Origin: Verrucomicrobiota bacterium
GTDB taxonomy: Bacteria > Verrucomicrobiota > Verrucomicrobiia > Limisphaerales > J093
Reading direction: 5' to 3'
Assembly: GCA_029556615.1 (NCBI GenBank)
Contig: JAKQDD010000074.1
Coordinates: 1-54,279 of the forward strand
DNA length: 54,279 nucleotides
Shown: positions 45,400 to 54,172 of the stretch, piece by piece
Layout: the number at the start of each line of letters is the position of its first letter
Numbering within the stretch: the stretch's first letter is position 1
Notes under the pieces: generated by a model
What the model was told of the DNA's origin: nothing
Database searches by the model: none
The model's input: the letters and a program-made list of their open reading frames with translations, nothing else
Translations under genes and position numbers: made by a program

Positions 45400-45505
45400 C
45401 CGGAGGCCCATCCCCCGGCTGGCGAGGTGCGCTCTAGACCAAACCCAGTCCCCAGGCTCATGAGAACCTGTTGTCCCACCCTCTTTCCCACACCTCGCTA
45501 TCATA

Positions 45506-45590
45506 GAGTCCTCGACGGAAGGAGGGGCGGCTTGGAACCAGAGGGTCCAAACCTGACCTGCTGACCACGAGTCCCATAAGTCGAGGACTC
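45506..45590 (+). promoter_or_regulatory. Inverted repeat in the argS leader ending at the start codon
   Basis: GAGTCCTCGAC at 45506-45516 is the exact reverse complement of GTCGAGGACTC at 45580-45590, whose last base is one nucleotide before the argS ATG at 45592. The arms are 63 bases apart. In RNA they could pair and hide the initiation region; in DNA they could be a two-site operator. A -10-like TATCAT at 45499-45504 would start transcription near 45511, inside the left arm, which favours a DNA-site reading if that promoter is used. GGAAGGAGGGG at 45517-45527 is purine-rich but too far from the ATG to be its Shine-Dalgarno. Confidence 0.5.
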
Positions 45591-45591
45591 C

Positions 45592-47328
45592 ATGCTGCAC
45601 CTCCTCCTGGAAGACCGCCTGCGTCAAGCAGTCCTCACTCGCGTCCCCGACGCCGACCCGGCGTCGATCCGAATCCGCCCCTGCCCAGACCCGCGCTTCG
45701 GCGATTACCAGACCAGCGCCCTGATAGGTCTCGCCAAGAGCCGGGGCGGCAATCCCCGAACCCTCGCCCAGGAAGTCCTGGGCTCCTTGAATGTCTCCGA
45801 TGTCGCGGCCCCGCCCGAACTCGCCGGAGCCGGCTTTATCAACTTCCGAGTCCGACCCGAGGCCGTTGCCCGCGTCCTCGATGAGGCCGCCCACGGCGTT
45901 CACCTGTTTTCCCGCCCGGCGGAGACGCCGGTCACGGTGGTGCTCGACTTCAGCTCGCCCAACGTGGCCAAACCCATGCACGTCGGCCATATCCGGTCCA
46001 CCATCCTGGGCGATTGCCTTGCCCGGGTCCTCCGGCGCCTCGGGCATCGGGTGGTCACGGATAATCACCTGGGCGACTGGGGCACCCAATTCGGAAAGCT
46101 CCTGGTCGGCTGGAAAACCCAACTCGATTCCGCCGCCCTCGCCCGCGATCCCATCGGCGAAATGGAGCGCCTCTACAAGCTCATCAACGCCGCGTGCGAC
46201 TCCGATCCCGCCACGCTCGAAGCCGCCCGGCTCGAGCTCGTCAAGCTCCAGGCCGGAGATCCCGAGAACCTCGCCCTTTGGCGCCAGATGATCGCCCTGT
46301 CCCAGAAGGAATTCGGCGCCATCTACAGCCGGCTTGCCGTTCGCTTCGATCACACCCTCGGCGAGAGCTTCTACAATCCGCAGCTCCAGAACGTTGTCCG
46401 GGAGTTGGTGGAGCGTGGCATCGCCCGCGAAAGCGACGGCGCCCTCGTCGTCTTCTTCGAGGATCACCCCGAGCTCGCGCCGCATCCTGCCATTGTTCGC
46501 AAGAAGGACGGCGCCGCCAACTACACCACCACCGACCTCGCCACGCTCGCCTACCGCATCGAGACGTGGCACCCCGGCCTGATCGTCTATGTCACCGATG
46601 GCCGGCAGCAATTGCACTTCCGCCAGGTCTTCGAGGCGTTCCGCCGATGGCACCCCGACAGCCGCGCGGTGCAACTGGCTCACGTCTGGTTCGGCTCCAT
46701 TCTGGGCGAGGACGGCAAGCCCTTCAAAGCCCGGTCCGGGGATGTCGTGCGGCTCGCCGACCTGCTCGATGAGGCCGAAGAACGGGCCCTCCGCATCGTC
46801 ATCGAAAAAAACCCGGACCTTGCCCAGGCCGAGCAGCGCGCCATCGCCCGCCGCGTCGGTATCGGCGCCGTCAAGTACGCCGATCTCCTGCCGAACCGTC
46901 AGACCGACTACATCTTCAGCTGGGACAAGATGCTCGCCCTCAACGGCAATACCGCCCCCTACCTGCAGTACGCCTACGCACGCATTCGCAGCATCTTCCG
47001 GAAGCTGCCCGGCACACCCGGCAGCGACTCGCCCGGCCATACTTCAGTCCCCCTCGCGCTCGCCGTGCCGGAGGAGGTCCGCCTCGGCAAGCACCTCTTG
47101 AACTTCGGCCTGGTGATCGAGACCGTGGCCGCCGAGTTTCGCCCCAACTACCTTTGCAACTACCTGTACGATCTGGCCGGGCATTTCACCGCGTTCTACG
47201 AGCACTGCCCGGTTCTCAAGGCCCCTGAACCCGAACGCTCGAGCCGTCTGACGCTTTGCGATCTGACCGCTCGCGTCCTCGAACAAGGCCTGGGACTCCT
47301 CGGCATCGAGGTCATCGACCGGATGTGA
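45592..47328 (+). CDS. argS: Arginyl-tRNA synthetase
   Basis: This 578-aa protein is of normal length for ArgRS. It charges tRNA-Arg with arginine in the cytoplasm. The N-terminal additional domain (residues of about 1-110) is followed by the class I signature DFSSPNVAKPMHVGHIRSTI (the HIGH motif appears as HVGH), then DNHLGDWGTQFGKL, the ArgRS hallmark. A KMSKS-like loop is present in degenerate form around KPFKARSGDVVRL, as in many ArgRS enzymes that lack a canonical KMSKS. The C-terminal anticodon-binding domain contains LQYAYARIRSIFRKL and LYDLAGHFTAFYEHCPVL and ends ...GLGLLGIEVIDRM. The gene's last 17 bases overlap the tail of the convergent CoaB-like gene. Its leader carries an 11-bp inverted repeat. 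Confidence 0.96.
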   Translation: MLHLLLEDRLRQAVLTRVPDADPASIRIRPCPDPRFGDYQTSALIGLAKSRGGNPRTLAQEVLGSLNVSDVAAPPELAGAGFINFRVRPEAVARVLDEAAHGVHLFSRPAETPVTVVLDFSSPNVAKPMHVGHIRSTILGDCLARVLRRLGHRVVTDNHLGDWGTQFGKLLVGWKTQLDSAALARDPIGEMERLYKLINAACDSDPATLEAARLELVKLQAGDPENLALWRQMIALSQKEFGAIYSRLAVRFDHTLGESFYNPQLQNVVRELVERGIARESDGALVVFFEDHPELAPHPAIVRKKDGAANYTTTDLATLAYRIETWHPGLIVYVTDGRQQLHFRQVFEAFRRWHPDSRAVQLAHVWFGSILGEDGKPFKARSGDVVRLADLLDEAEERALRIVIEKNPDLAQAEQRAIARRVGIGAVKYADLLPNRQTDYIFSWDKMLALNGNTAPYLQYAYARIRSIFRKLPGTPGSDSPGHTSVPLALAVPEEVRLGKHLLNFGLVIETVAAEFRPNYLCNYLYDLAGHFTAFYEHCPVLKAPEPERSSRLTLCDLTARVLEQGLGLLGIEVIDRM

Positions 47329-47968
47329 TCCGAACGGTCAACGCTGCGAACAACGCCTCCCGGTCCTCACAGTGGAGCGTTTCGCCGCGGGGGGTCACCA
47401 CGCCAAACCCGGCCCCGTAGGCCGGGCCGTTCGCCACACAACAATCGGTCCCGCACGCCGCAACCTGGGCCCGTGCCCGGTCAAGCGCGTCGGAACGACC
47501 GCCGTCCACTTCGTACTTCCAGCCCGCCAGAAAGGCGCGCGGGAACCAGTCGCGCAACCGCAGGATCAGCTTGGGCGTCGGCACCAGATCCACCCGCAGC
47601 GGCCCCAGGTCCGTCCGGTGCTTCCCGCTCACAACCTCCTGCCAGAGGCCGTCCGCACCGCAACGCCAAACGGCGCCGAACCGGAAATCGCTCACCGCCG
47701 CCGCGTGCAACACCGCCTGCACCTCGCGCTTCGACCATCGAAGCAACAAGGCTTCGAGATCCTCGACGGTAGCGAACGACTCGACACACGACGCGGCACA
47801 GGGTCCCGACCAAGTCGCCGGCGCCCCCCGCAGCAGAATGACGTCGTGCCCGGCGGCGGCCAAGTGGTTCGCGAGCCGGCCGCCGAGCTCGCCGGTGGAA
47901 CGGTTTGTCAACTGCCGGACCGCATCCAACGGCTCCGCGGTCGGACCCGCCGTAACCAAGCATCGCAT
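47312..47968 (-). CDS. CoaB-like (phosphopantothenoylcysteine synthetase domain) flavoprotein
   Basis: This protein has 218 aa from the ATG at 47968 (MRCLVTAGPTAEPLD); an ATG at 47995 adds nine Arg/Gly-rich residues. The opening TAGPT-x-EPLD-x-VR and LTNRSTGELGGRLANHL are the nucleotide-binding signatures of the DNA/pantothenate metabolism flavoprotein family, i.e. the CoaB half of CoaBC. HAAAVSDFRF and the later WFPRAFLAGWKYE also fit (CoaB has AAVAD and GFAAET at similar places). The CoaC decarboxylase half is absent, so this is a stand-alone CoaB-type protein. Whether it supplies coenzyme A or has another role cannot be decided here. It lies just downstream of the isomerase-like gene on the same strand and is convergent with argS. 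Confidence 0.75.
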   Translation of the reverse strand: MRCLVTAGPTAEPLDAVRQLTNRSTGELGGRLANHLAAAGHDVILLRGAPATWSGPCAASCVESFATVEDLEALLLRWSKREVQAVLHAAAVSDFRFGAVWRCGADGLWQEVVSGKHRTDLGPLRVDLVPTPKLILRLRDWFPRAFLAGWKYEVDGGRSDALDRARAQVAACGTDCCVANGPAYGAGFGVVTPRGETLHCEDREALFAALTVRITSGR

Positions 47969-47996
47969 CCTGCGCCCGCCTCCAATCGGCCGCAAA

Positions 47997-48869
47997 TCAG
48001 AATCGCACCGACTCGAGAAACCGCAGGCTCTGCGGCAACTGGATCTCGACGCTCGGCGATTCGTCCTCGATGAAGTACCATCGGGTGCCGGCTTTCCGGG
48101 CCGCTCGCAACAGCGGCGGCAGGTCGATCTGGCCCGCGCCCAGCGCGACGTCGTTCCGCACGTCAGTCCCCCCGGAGAGCGACCCCAGCGGCAACCCCCG
48201 GCGCATATCCTTGAGATGCATCAGCTCCCAACGCCGGCCGTACTGCTCGAGCAGGCGCACCGGATCCTGGGCCGGAAAAACCACCCAGAAAACGTCCATC
48301 TCGTAGCACACTCTCTTCGGATCCGTCTCCCGCATCATCAGATCGAACAACGTGCCCTCCCGGTACGGCTGAAACTCATAGCCGTGCACATGATAGAAGA
48401 ACTTCACACCGTGCCGCGCCAACACTGCTCCGGCACGGTTGAACACCCCGATCGCCTGGCGGCATTCCGCCTCGTCGAAATCCCCCTCATGCGGTATCCA
48501 GGCCACCCCGGCATACTTGATCCCCAGCGCCTTCGCCTCCCGCGCCACCCGCTCCGCGTCATCGCGGAATTGTTCGTACGGGAAATGGGCGGCAATGGGC
48601 TTGAGCCGATGCCTGGCCAGCATCTTGCGAAACACGTCTGGAGCCATGCCGTACGTGCCGGCCAGCTCGACATGGCGAAACCCCAGGGCCTGGACCTTTT
48701 CGAGGGACCCCGGCACGTCCGCCTTGAACGAGTCCCGCAGACTGTACAATTGCAGCCCCACAGGCCCCTTGAAGTCCTTGCCCACCCCAACCCGGCCCCC
48801 ACCCCCCATCGCCATGCCCGTTCCCAGTGCCGCCAGACAGCCGATCCAAAAACACCATGTCCATCGCAT
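47997..48869 (-). CDS. Exported sugar phosphate isomerase/epimerase-like TIM barrel protein
   Basis: This 290-aa protein has an N-terminal signal peptide ([20 protein letters not shown]). The mature part opens with [20 protein letters not shown] and [12 protein letters not shown], characteristic of the xylose-isomerase-like/AP-endonuclease-2 superfamily. Likely metal ligands are the Glu of VELAG, the His of [11 protein letters not shown], the Asp of CYEMDVFW, the His of ELMHLKDM and the Glu of YFIEDE. Exported members of this family are abundant in Verrucomicrobiota and Planctomycetota and are thought to act on unusual sugars. The precise reaction is unknown. It is separated from the CoaB-like gene downstream by at most 30 bases. 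Confidence 0.8.
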   Translation of the reverse strand: MRWTWCFWIGCLAALGTGMAMGGGGRVGVGKDFKGPVGLQLYSLRDSFKADVPGSLEKVQALGFRHVELAGTYGMAPDVFRKMLARHRLKPIAAHFPYEQFRDDAERVAREAKALGIKYAGVAWIPHEGDFDEAECRQAIGVFNRAGAVLARHGVKFFYHVHGYEFQPYREGTLFDLMMRETDPKRVCYEMDVFWVVFPAQDPVRLLEQYGRRWELMHLKDMRRGLPLGSLSGGTDVRNDVALGAGQIDLPPLLRAARKAGTRWYFIEDESPSVEIQLPQSLRFLESVRF

Positions 48870-48963
48870 GCGGGCCTTCTACCACAACACGACCGGCTTG
48901 TGAAGCCGCGCCTTTCCGCAACCCGGATTCCCGATTCGCCTTTCCGCTCGTGAGTAATCCGGC

Positions 48964-50007
48964 TCAGGCATGCCCGCCCGGATGCCGAATCAGCCGCTCC
49001 CGAAGCGAAAGCCGGGGCGACGCGGCGGCCGGCTCCCCGTACCCGAGACGAAGCAGGATCTGCGGGTGGCCGCTGATCCCCGCGAGCTCCGCCAGCCGTG
49101 CGCGCAGATCGGGGACTTCGATCGGCTGGTTCAGGAATGATGCCCAGACCTCCTCCGTCCGCGCATGCAGCAGGACGCTCTGCAACGCCTGCCCTGCCTG
49201 CAGCCACGCCCTCGGCGTCTCCTCCGCCGTCCACAGGACCGCCAGCGCGGGCGAATGCATGGCGATGTCCCGATCGTGCGCCGCATGCCCCCCACCCCGG
49301 TCAAACGTCCGAATCCAGAGCGGTCCCGCAAACGAGAGCCAGTCCTTGATCCCCAGGTCGTGCGTCGTCAAGCCGTCCGCCGCCACCGCAGGCTGGGTGC
49401 GCACCCAGCGGGCCATCTCCTCCCGGAAGCGGGCGTCAGACCATTGAAGCCGGTCGGCCGCCATCACCAGCTCGGCCACGGCAGCCCGGTCCGCCTCGGC
49501 GGTGATGACAACGCAACCCACCCCCTCCCGCCCGGCGGACTGCTCGATCTCGGCAAGGACCTCCGTCGGCAGGGGCTCCGGCCGGAAGGGCTGGCGATTC
49601 GTGTGCCGTTGGGTGATCGCGTGAAAGAGCAGCACGTCATCGCCGCTCGTCTCGCCGCTCAGGCCGAGGTGAACCCGCGCCAGCAGATTCGGGTCAGCCG
49701 GATCCGGCAGCAGCTCGACCTGATACTGATGGCCGAGGTATTCCATCGCCACCCGCACATTGAACAGGGCGGCCCCGCAGCTCACCGTCAGCTCGCGGTC
49801 ATAAGGATCCACCACCCGCAACGCACGCCGCCGATCGGCGACAAGCTCCGCGTCCATCGCGTTGATCCGGAACAGCCACGGCTGGCTGTTGTGCGTCGAG
49901 GGCGCCAATACCGCGTAACTCAGCAGGAACTCCAGCTGGTCGGACGTAAAACCGTCCGCGGGGAAATCGTCGGCCCGGATTTGCCACGGCTGGAGATGAC
50001 GGTTCAC
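48964..50007 (-). CDS. Nitroreductase family protein, Acg type
   Basis: This 347-aa protein is longer than classical nitroreductases (about 200 aa), fitting the Acg-like subgroup with two half domains. FMN-site motifs near the N-terminus include LLSYAVLAPSTHNSQPWLFR, followed by DRRRALRVVDPYDRELTVSC, where subgroup members have DP..RE..ISCGAAL. The second half has WSDARFREEMARWVR and RAWLQAGQALQSVLLHA. The expected activity is FMN-dependent NAD(P)H redox chemistry in the cytoplasm, of unknown substrate. The start is 13 bases downstream of the membrane coiled-coil gene on the same strand, so the two are probably co-transcribed. Confidence 0.8.
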   Translation of the reverse strand: MNRHLQPWQIRADDFPADGFTSDQLEFLLSYAVLAPSTHNSQPWLFRINAMDAELVADRRRALRVVDPYDRELTVSCGAALFNVRVAMEYLGHQYQVELLPDPADPNLLARVHLGLSGETSGDDVLLFHAITQRHTNRQPFRPEPLPTEVLAEIEQSAGREGVGCVVITAEADRAAVAELVMAADRLQWSDARFREEMARWVRTQPAVAADGLTTHDLGIKDWLSFAGPLWIRTFDRGGGHAAHDRDIAMHSPALAVLWTAEETPRAWLQAGQALQSVLLHARTEEVWASFLNQPIEVPDLRARLAELAGISGHPQILLRLGYGEPAAASPRLSLRERLIRHPGGHA

Positions 50008-50020
50008 TGAGGCCCCCTCC

Positions 50021-50815
50021 TTACGGCGCTGGGGGCGCCGACGGCGGATTCGCCGGCGCGTTCGTCGCCGGCACCGCTTCCCGCTTGATCTCGACGTTCA
50101 AATCGACGTTGGTCTGCGCCGCTTCGGGTTCGGGCCTGGCGATCCCTCCCTGCATCAGCTCGCCCGCCCGCTTCGGCATGGTCCCGTACAACCCTTTGCG
50201 GATCCATTCGAGCCGGCGCGAGATCGCCAGCTCCTCCTTCAACAGCTTCACCTGCTCCCGCAGGGCCACCAAGTCGTTGAACCGCCGCTCCAGCTCCGCC
50301 TTCTCCGCCTGCAACCGCTGAAGCTCCTTCAGCAGGAACTCCCGGTCCCCCTCCGAGGCGGCCAGCTTCTTCTGCGTCTCCGAAATCTGGCCTTCCAGGT
50401 CGGTGATGGCGGACTTCATCTCGACCGCTTGTTTGTCGAGGGCGACGTTTTGATTCTCGAGCTCGAGGACCCGGGCCTCGCGCTTGGCCAGATCGGCGCG
50501 CGCCGCTTCGAGCTGCTCCTTGGTCGTGCTGTACTCGGTCGCCGTCTTCGCCAGCGTGGTCCGGGTCGCGTCCAGCTCGCTCAAGGTCTTCTGCAACTCC
50601 CGCTTCTTGGCCTCGACATCGGCTGCCAGCGCGCTGTTGGTCTCAACTTGCGAAGTCAGCTTCGAGCTCGTGTCGCTCCATTGCTCCGACAGATCCTGAA
50701 TCCGCGCCTCGTCCGCCCGCTTCTGAGTCACGGCGCTGTTGTGACGGTACAGGAGGCCCCCAACAAGCCCCAGACACAGCACGATAAGAACAACGATCGC
50801 CGGCTTCGAGTTCAT
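50021..50815 (-). CDS. Membrane-anchored coiled-coil protein
   Basis: This protein has 264 aa from the ATG at 50815 (MNSKPAIVVLIVLCLGLVGG); an ATG upstream at 50836 is possible. One transmembrane helix spans about residues 6-24. A continuous coiled coil follows to about residue 200, rich in Glu, Lys, Gln and Leu with heptads (LSELDATRTTLAKTATEYST, EFLLKELQRLQAEKAELERR). The tail is Pro/Ala-rich with VDLNVEIKREAVPAT. It is probably anchored in the inner membrane with the coil in the periplasm. No enzyme motif is seen and the function is unknown. It is divergent from the LON-domain gene, and its stop is 13 bases before the nitroreductase start. Confidence 0.75.
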   Translation of the reverse strand: MNSKPAIVVLIVLCLGLVGGLLYRHNSAVTQKRADEARIQDLSEQWSDTSSKLTSQVETNSALAADVEAKKRELQKTLSELDATRTTLAKTATEYSTTKEQLEAARADLAKREARVLELENQNVALDKQAVEMKSAITDLEGQISETQKKLAASEGDREFLLKELQRLQAEKAELERRFNDLVALREQVKLLKEELAISRRLEWIRKGLYGTMPKRAGELMQGGIARPEPEAAQTNVDLNVEIKREAVPATNAPANPPSAPPAP

Positions 50816-50903
50816 GGTCGGGCCATGGTGCGGCATGCCCTTCGACTTTTCAAGCCCGCGTCGCACCCCCCCCAGCCAGTCAGCCAGTCGGCAGCCGCTC
50901 CTC

Positions 50904-50931
50904 TTGCATTCGCGCCGCTGCGGTCTACTAT
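50904..50931 (+). promoter_or_regulatory. Candidate sigma-70-type promoter close to the LON-domain gene start
   Basis: TTGCAT (50904-50909) and TACTAT (50926-50931) are spaced by 16 bases and resemble -35 and -10 elements. The ATG at 50938 is only 6 bases past the -10, so transcription from here would begin at or next to the start codon and give a leaderless message. No Shine-Dalgarno is seen before that ATG, which agrees with this. Confidence 0.35.
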
Positions 50932-50937
50932 TCTGCC

Positions 50938-51636
50938 ATGCTGTTGCCGGTCGAAGTGCCCGTCATGACCCTGCCTGGGGCCATCCTTTTCCCCCAGGCC
51001 ATGCTGCCGCTTCACATCTTCGAACCCCGTTACCGGCGGATGCTCCGGGACAGCCTGCTCACCCATCGCATGTTCGCCGTCGCCATGCAACGGCCCGGCT
51101 GCACGCGCGAATCCCCCTCCGCCGTGGCCGGGCTTGGCCTCATCCGGGCCGCGGTCACCAACCGCGACGGCACCTCCAATCTCGTCCTCCAAGGACTCGC
51201 CCGCGTCCGGTTGATACGGGTCGTGCGTTACCGGCCGTACCGGGTCCACCGGATTCAACCGCTCCCCCAATCCGTCGGCGTCAGCCTCGTCTCCCAGGCC
51301 TTGACCGTGCAACTCCTGGAACTGGTTCACGAACGCCTTTCCCTCGGGTGGACCTACCCCTTCCCCGCCAATGAACTCGAAAGCCCCTGCTGCACACCCC
51401 CAGGCGAGGCGACCGAGGAAGCTCCGGCGATCAAGGCCTTCCGAAGCGTGCTGAGTCAATTGACGTCGGCCGAGGCCCCCGAACCCCTTGCCGATCTCGT
51501 CTCCGCCACCATGATCTCCTCTCCGGAAGCCAGGCAGTGCATCCTTGAGACCCGCTGCATCGAGGACCGCCTGGGCCTCATCATCCGCTTCCTCTCGGAC
51601 GAAATCCGCCGACGCCGGCGCCGGCCGGCGCCCTGA
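50938..51636 (+). CDS. LON peptidase substrate-binding domain protein
   Basis: This 232-aa protein consists of the N-terminal LON domain only: VPVMTLPGAILFPQAMLPLH followed by IFEPRYRRML, then VAGLGLIRAA and LVLQGLARVRLIRV. The second half is helical, as in the family. There is no ATPase or protease domain, which is normal for this widespread group of small LON-domain proteins. They probably bind substrates or partners rather than cleave them. The C-terminus is a run of Arg residues (DEIRRRRRRPAP). It converges on the GH13 gene with a 27-base gap. Confidence 0.85.
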   Translation: MLLPVEVPVMTLPGAILFPQAMLPLHIFEPRYRRMLRDSLLTHRMFAVAMQRPGCTRESPSAVAGLGLIRAAVTNRDGTSNLVLQGLARVRLIRVVRYRPYRVHRIQPLPQSVGVSLVSQALTVQLLELVHERLSLGWTYPFPANELESPCCTPPGEATEEAPAIKAFRSVLSQLTSAEAPEPLADLVSATMISSPEARQCILETRCIEDRLGLIIRFLSDEIRRRRRRPAP

Positions 51637-51663
51637 CGCCGGCCCACCCCGGCGGGTGCCGCA

Positions 51664-53142
51664 TCACACCGGCTCGAACCGGAAGAGCTGGACGCCGTTC
51701 GCGCCCACATCCAGGTAAAGCCCCTGGTTTTGCAGGTCTTCCCCATACCGCTCGTAGCACTCAGCGCCCAGCAGATCCCGCATCCGCCAGTTGCAGTCGC
51801 CCAAGTCCGCTATCGGCAGCGGGACGTAACACTGGCCCGGATGCGGCGCCAGATTCACGACCACCAGATCCCACTGCGGGGCCGGGCCCCTCCAGGCAAC
51901 CACCACGAAGTGCTGCCACGTCGGGTTGTCGTTCCAGGCCGGCCTCGGCATGAGCACCCGGGCCTCGCCCTGCCCCACCGCGCTCTCCCGCATCACCCCC
52001 AGAAACCGCTCGTACATCGCCGCAAGATCCGCCTGCGGCGTCTCGACCGGCTCACGCCCCAGGTGAATCGGCGCCGGCAAACACAAGCCGCCCGGCTGGC
52101 CGTCATGCAACAGCCGCAGCCCAGGCAACCCCAACGTCACCCAGGCCGCCGCCGCATGCTCCGTTGGCGACAGCAGCGACGCAATCCGCGGCTCGTCGTG
52201 GTTCTCGAGGAAATGCGCACCGGCCGAGACGTACTCGAGAGGCTTCCCCACCAGGTGCCGCTGCACCGCCGGGAAGTCGCGGGCCAACAGCAGGTCGTAC
52301 AGCCGCTTGTCGTACGTGTAGTCGAATCCCAGATGCTGGAGCCGCGCCTCGAGATTCCAGTAGGCCTCCGCGAGAAACAGGAAATCCCGCCGGCGGCGCT
52401 TGATCGAGGCGATCGCCTCCGACCAGAACTCCCGCGCAGGCATCGGTTGCGCGTCAGCCGCCTGCCCCCAGGTCCGCTCGAATACCTCGTTCAACACCAG
52501 CATGGCCAGATCGCACCGCACCCCATCACAACGATCCGCGACACTTTCCAACTCCCCGAGAACCGCCCCGCGCGTCTCCTCGAGACGGTAATCGAGCTGC
52601 ACCGTGTCCGCCCACGGCGGGAAGTTCGGGTCCCGACCGTGTGCCAACCGGACCACACCTCCAGCCGTCTCGCAGTCAAATCCCCCTCCGGCCCCGGCAG
52701 CCAACGCCACGAAACGCTGGGGAGCGGTCCCCAGCCACGGATGGTCCAGCCCAACCTGGTTGGGAATGAAATCCAGCAGCAACCCGATCCCATGCCGATG
52801 CAACTGCTTGCGGAAACGCCGCAACCCGGCATCCCCACCCCCCTCCCGCGGCACCCGATACTCCGCCACCGCAAACGGCGAACCAAGAATGTCCGCCTCC
52901 TCAACATCCGGCAACGCCTCGCGCGCCGCCGCCCGCACCCGGTCGTCCGCCAGCGCCACCGCCCGTGACTTCGGCCCCGTCGGCCACACTCCCATCAGCC
53001 AGACGTGGGTGAAGCCCAGGCCCGCCCACCGCTCGAACTCCTCCTCAGGAACCCGACCCAGCGTCACCGACCGACCGCAGGCCACCGACAGCCGGCGAAG
53101 CCATGAACGCAGGTGAATCTCGTAAACCAAGGGATGGCGCAT
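51664..53142 (-). CDS. GH13 alpha-amylase family glycosyl hydrolase
   Basis: This 492-aa protein has no signal peptide and is probably cytoplasmic. The four conserved GH13 regions are present: region I GLLLDFIPNQVGLDHP, region II DGVRCDLAML (Asp of RCD is the nucleophile), region III FLAEAYW (Glu is the acid/base), and region IV HFLENHDEPR (Asp is the transition-state stabiliser). HVWLMGVWPTGPKSRA at the N-terminus is typical of (beta-alpha)8 strand 2. Region I has N-Q-V-G in place of the usual N-H-x-x, a deviation shared by some bacterial GH13 subgroups. The C-terminal beta domain carries VVVNLAPHPGQCYVPL. It probably acts on maltodextrin or glycogen. It is divergent from the TatD gene across a 170-base gap without a gene. 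Confidence 0.85.
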   Translation of the reverse strand: MRHPLVYEIHLRSWLRRLSVACGRSVTLGRVPEEEFERWAGLGFTHVWLMGVWPTGPKSRAVALADDRVRAAAREALPDVEEADILGSPFAVAEYRVPREGGGDAGLRRFRKQLHRHGIGLLLDFIPNQVGLDHPWLGTAPQRFVALAAGAGGGFDCETAGGVVRLAHGRDPNFPPWADTVQLDYRLEETRGAVLGELESVADRCDGVRCDLAMLVLNEVFERTWGQAADAQPMPAREFWSEAIASIKRRRRDFLFLAEAYWNLEARLQHLGFDYTYDKRLYDLLLARDFPAVQRHLVGKPLEYVSAGAHFLENHDEPRIASLLSPTEHAAAAWVTLGLPGLRLLHDGQPGGLCLPAPIHLGREPVETPQADLAAMYERFLGVMRESAVGQGEARVLMPRPAWNDNPTWQHFVVVAWRGPAPQWDLVVVNLAPHPGQCYVPLPIADLGDCNWRMRDLLGAECYERYGEDLQNQGLYLDVGANGVQLFRFEPV

Positions 53143-53312
53143 GTCCTAGCCGTACCAGAATCCGGCCGGCCTGCCAAACGCAATCCCGTCGGCAAAGCCG
53201 TCAAGGGCAGAGGGATCGCCGCGAAAAGAAAACCGGAACCGGCGGAGCCACCCCTCCTCTTGCCTTCTTGCGGCCATCCCCCGCTCCTGCCACACTCGTC
53301 GCGGCGCCTGAC

Positions 53313-54125
53313 ATGACCCAATTCATCGACTCGCACGCCCACTTGACGGACCGGCAATTCGACGCGGATCGCGACGCGGCCATCGGGCGCGCCCGCGAGG
53401 CGGGCGTCACCCGGATCCTCTGCGCCGGCACCGACCTCGAGACCAGCCTCGCCGCCCTCCGCCTTGCAGAGGCCCACCCGGGCGTCTACGCCGCCGTCGG
53501 CTGGCACCCCAACGACGCCGACGCCGCGCCGCCGGACGTTCGCCCCCTGCTTCGCCCCCTCCTCGACCACCCCAAGACCATCGCCGTCGGCGAGATCGGC
53601 ATGGACTACTATCGCCTTCCCGGCGGACCCCGCGGCAGCAGCCCCGAACGCGAGCGCTGCATCGCCCGGCAGCGGGAGATCTTCCGGCAGCAACTCGAGC
53701 TGGCCGCCCAACACAGCCTGCCTTGCGTGATCCATCAGCGCGATTGTTTCGCCCCCCTCTGGACCGAGTTCGCCCCCTTCGCGGGCCAGGTGCGCGCCCA
53801 GTTCCACTGCTTCATCGGCACGCCTTCGGAACTGGAACAGATCATCGCCGCCGGTTCCTACGTGAGCTTCACGGGCATCCTCACCTACCCCAAGGCCGAG
53901 GGCGTCCGCAAGGCGCTCACCGCCGCGCCCCCGGGCCGCTTCCTGCTCGAAACGGATGCCCCCTACCTTCCGCCCCAAGCCCACCGCGGCAGTCGCTGCG
54001 AACCGGCCCACCTGATCGAGACCGCACGCCTCGCCGCCCAGCTCCGAGGCCTCTCGCTCGAAACCCTCGATCGCCAAACCGAAGCCGCCGCCCGCACGCT
54101 CTTCCCGCGCCTCGCCGCGGAGTGA
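53313..54125 (+). CDS. TatD family metal-dependent hydrolase
   Basis: This protein has 270 aa from the ATG at 53313 (MTQFIDSHAHLTDRQFDADR); the open frame upstream is non-coding. Metal ligands of the TatD deoxyribonuclease family are all visible: His8 and His10 in DSHAHL, Glu94 in AVGEIGMDYY, the His of VIHQRD, the His of FHCFIG and the Asp of LLETDAPYLPP. GWHPNDADAA is another family motif. TatD proteins are cytoplasmic 3'-5' exonucleases or DNA-repair/quality-control hydrolases; the exact activity of this paralogue is unknown. The length is normal. The gene ends about 50 bases before the inverted-repeat element. Confidence 0.9.
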   Translation: MTQFIDSHAHLTDRQFDADRDAAIGRAREAGVTRILCAGTDLETSLAALRLAEAHPGVYAAVGWHPNDADAAPPDVRPLLRPLLDHPKTIAVGEIGMDYYRLPGGPRGSSPERERCIARQREIFRQQLELAAQHSLPCVIHQRDCFAPLWTEFAPFAGQVRAQFHCFIGTPSELEQIIAAGSYVSFTGILTYPKAEGVRKALTAAPPGRFLLETDAPYLPPQAHRGSRCEPAHLIETARLAAQLRGLSLETLDRQTEAAARTLFPRLAAE

Positions 54126-54172
54126 ATCTCGCCGACTCCTAAGTGGTCCAATTCGCAAATACGAGCACGTTC

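Noticed and set aside
45400..45591. T-box riboswitch in front of argS
   Set aside because: No T-box sequence, specifier loop or terminator/antiterminator pair could be recognised.
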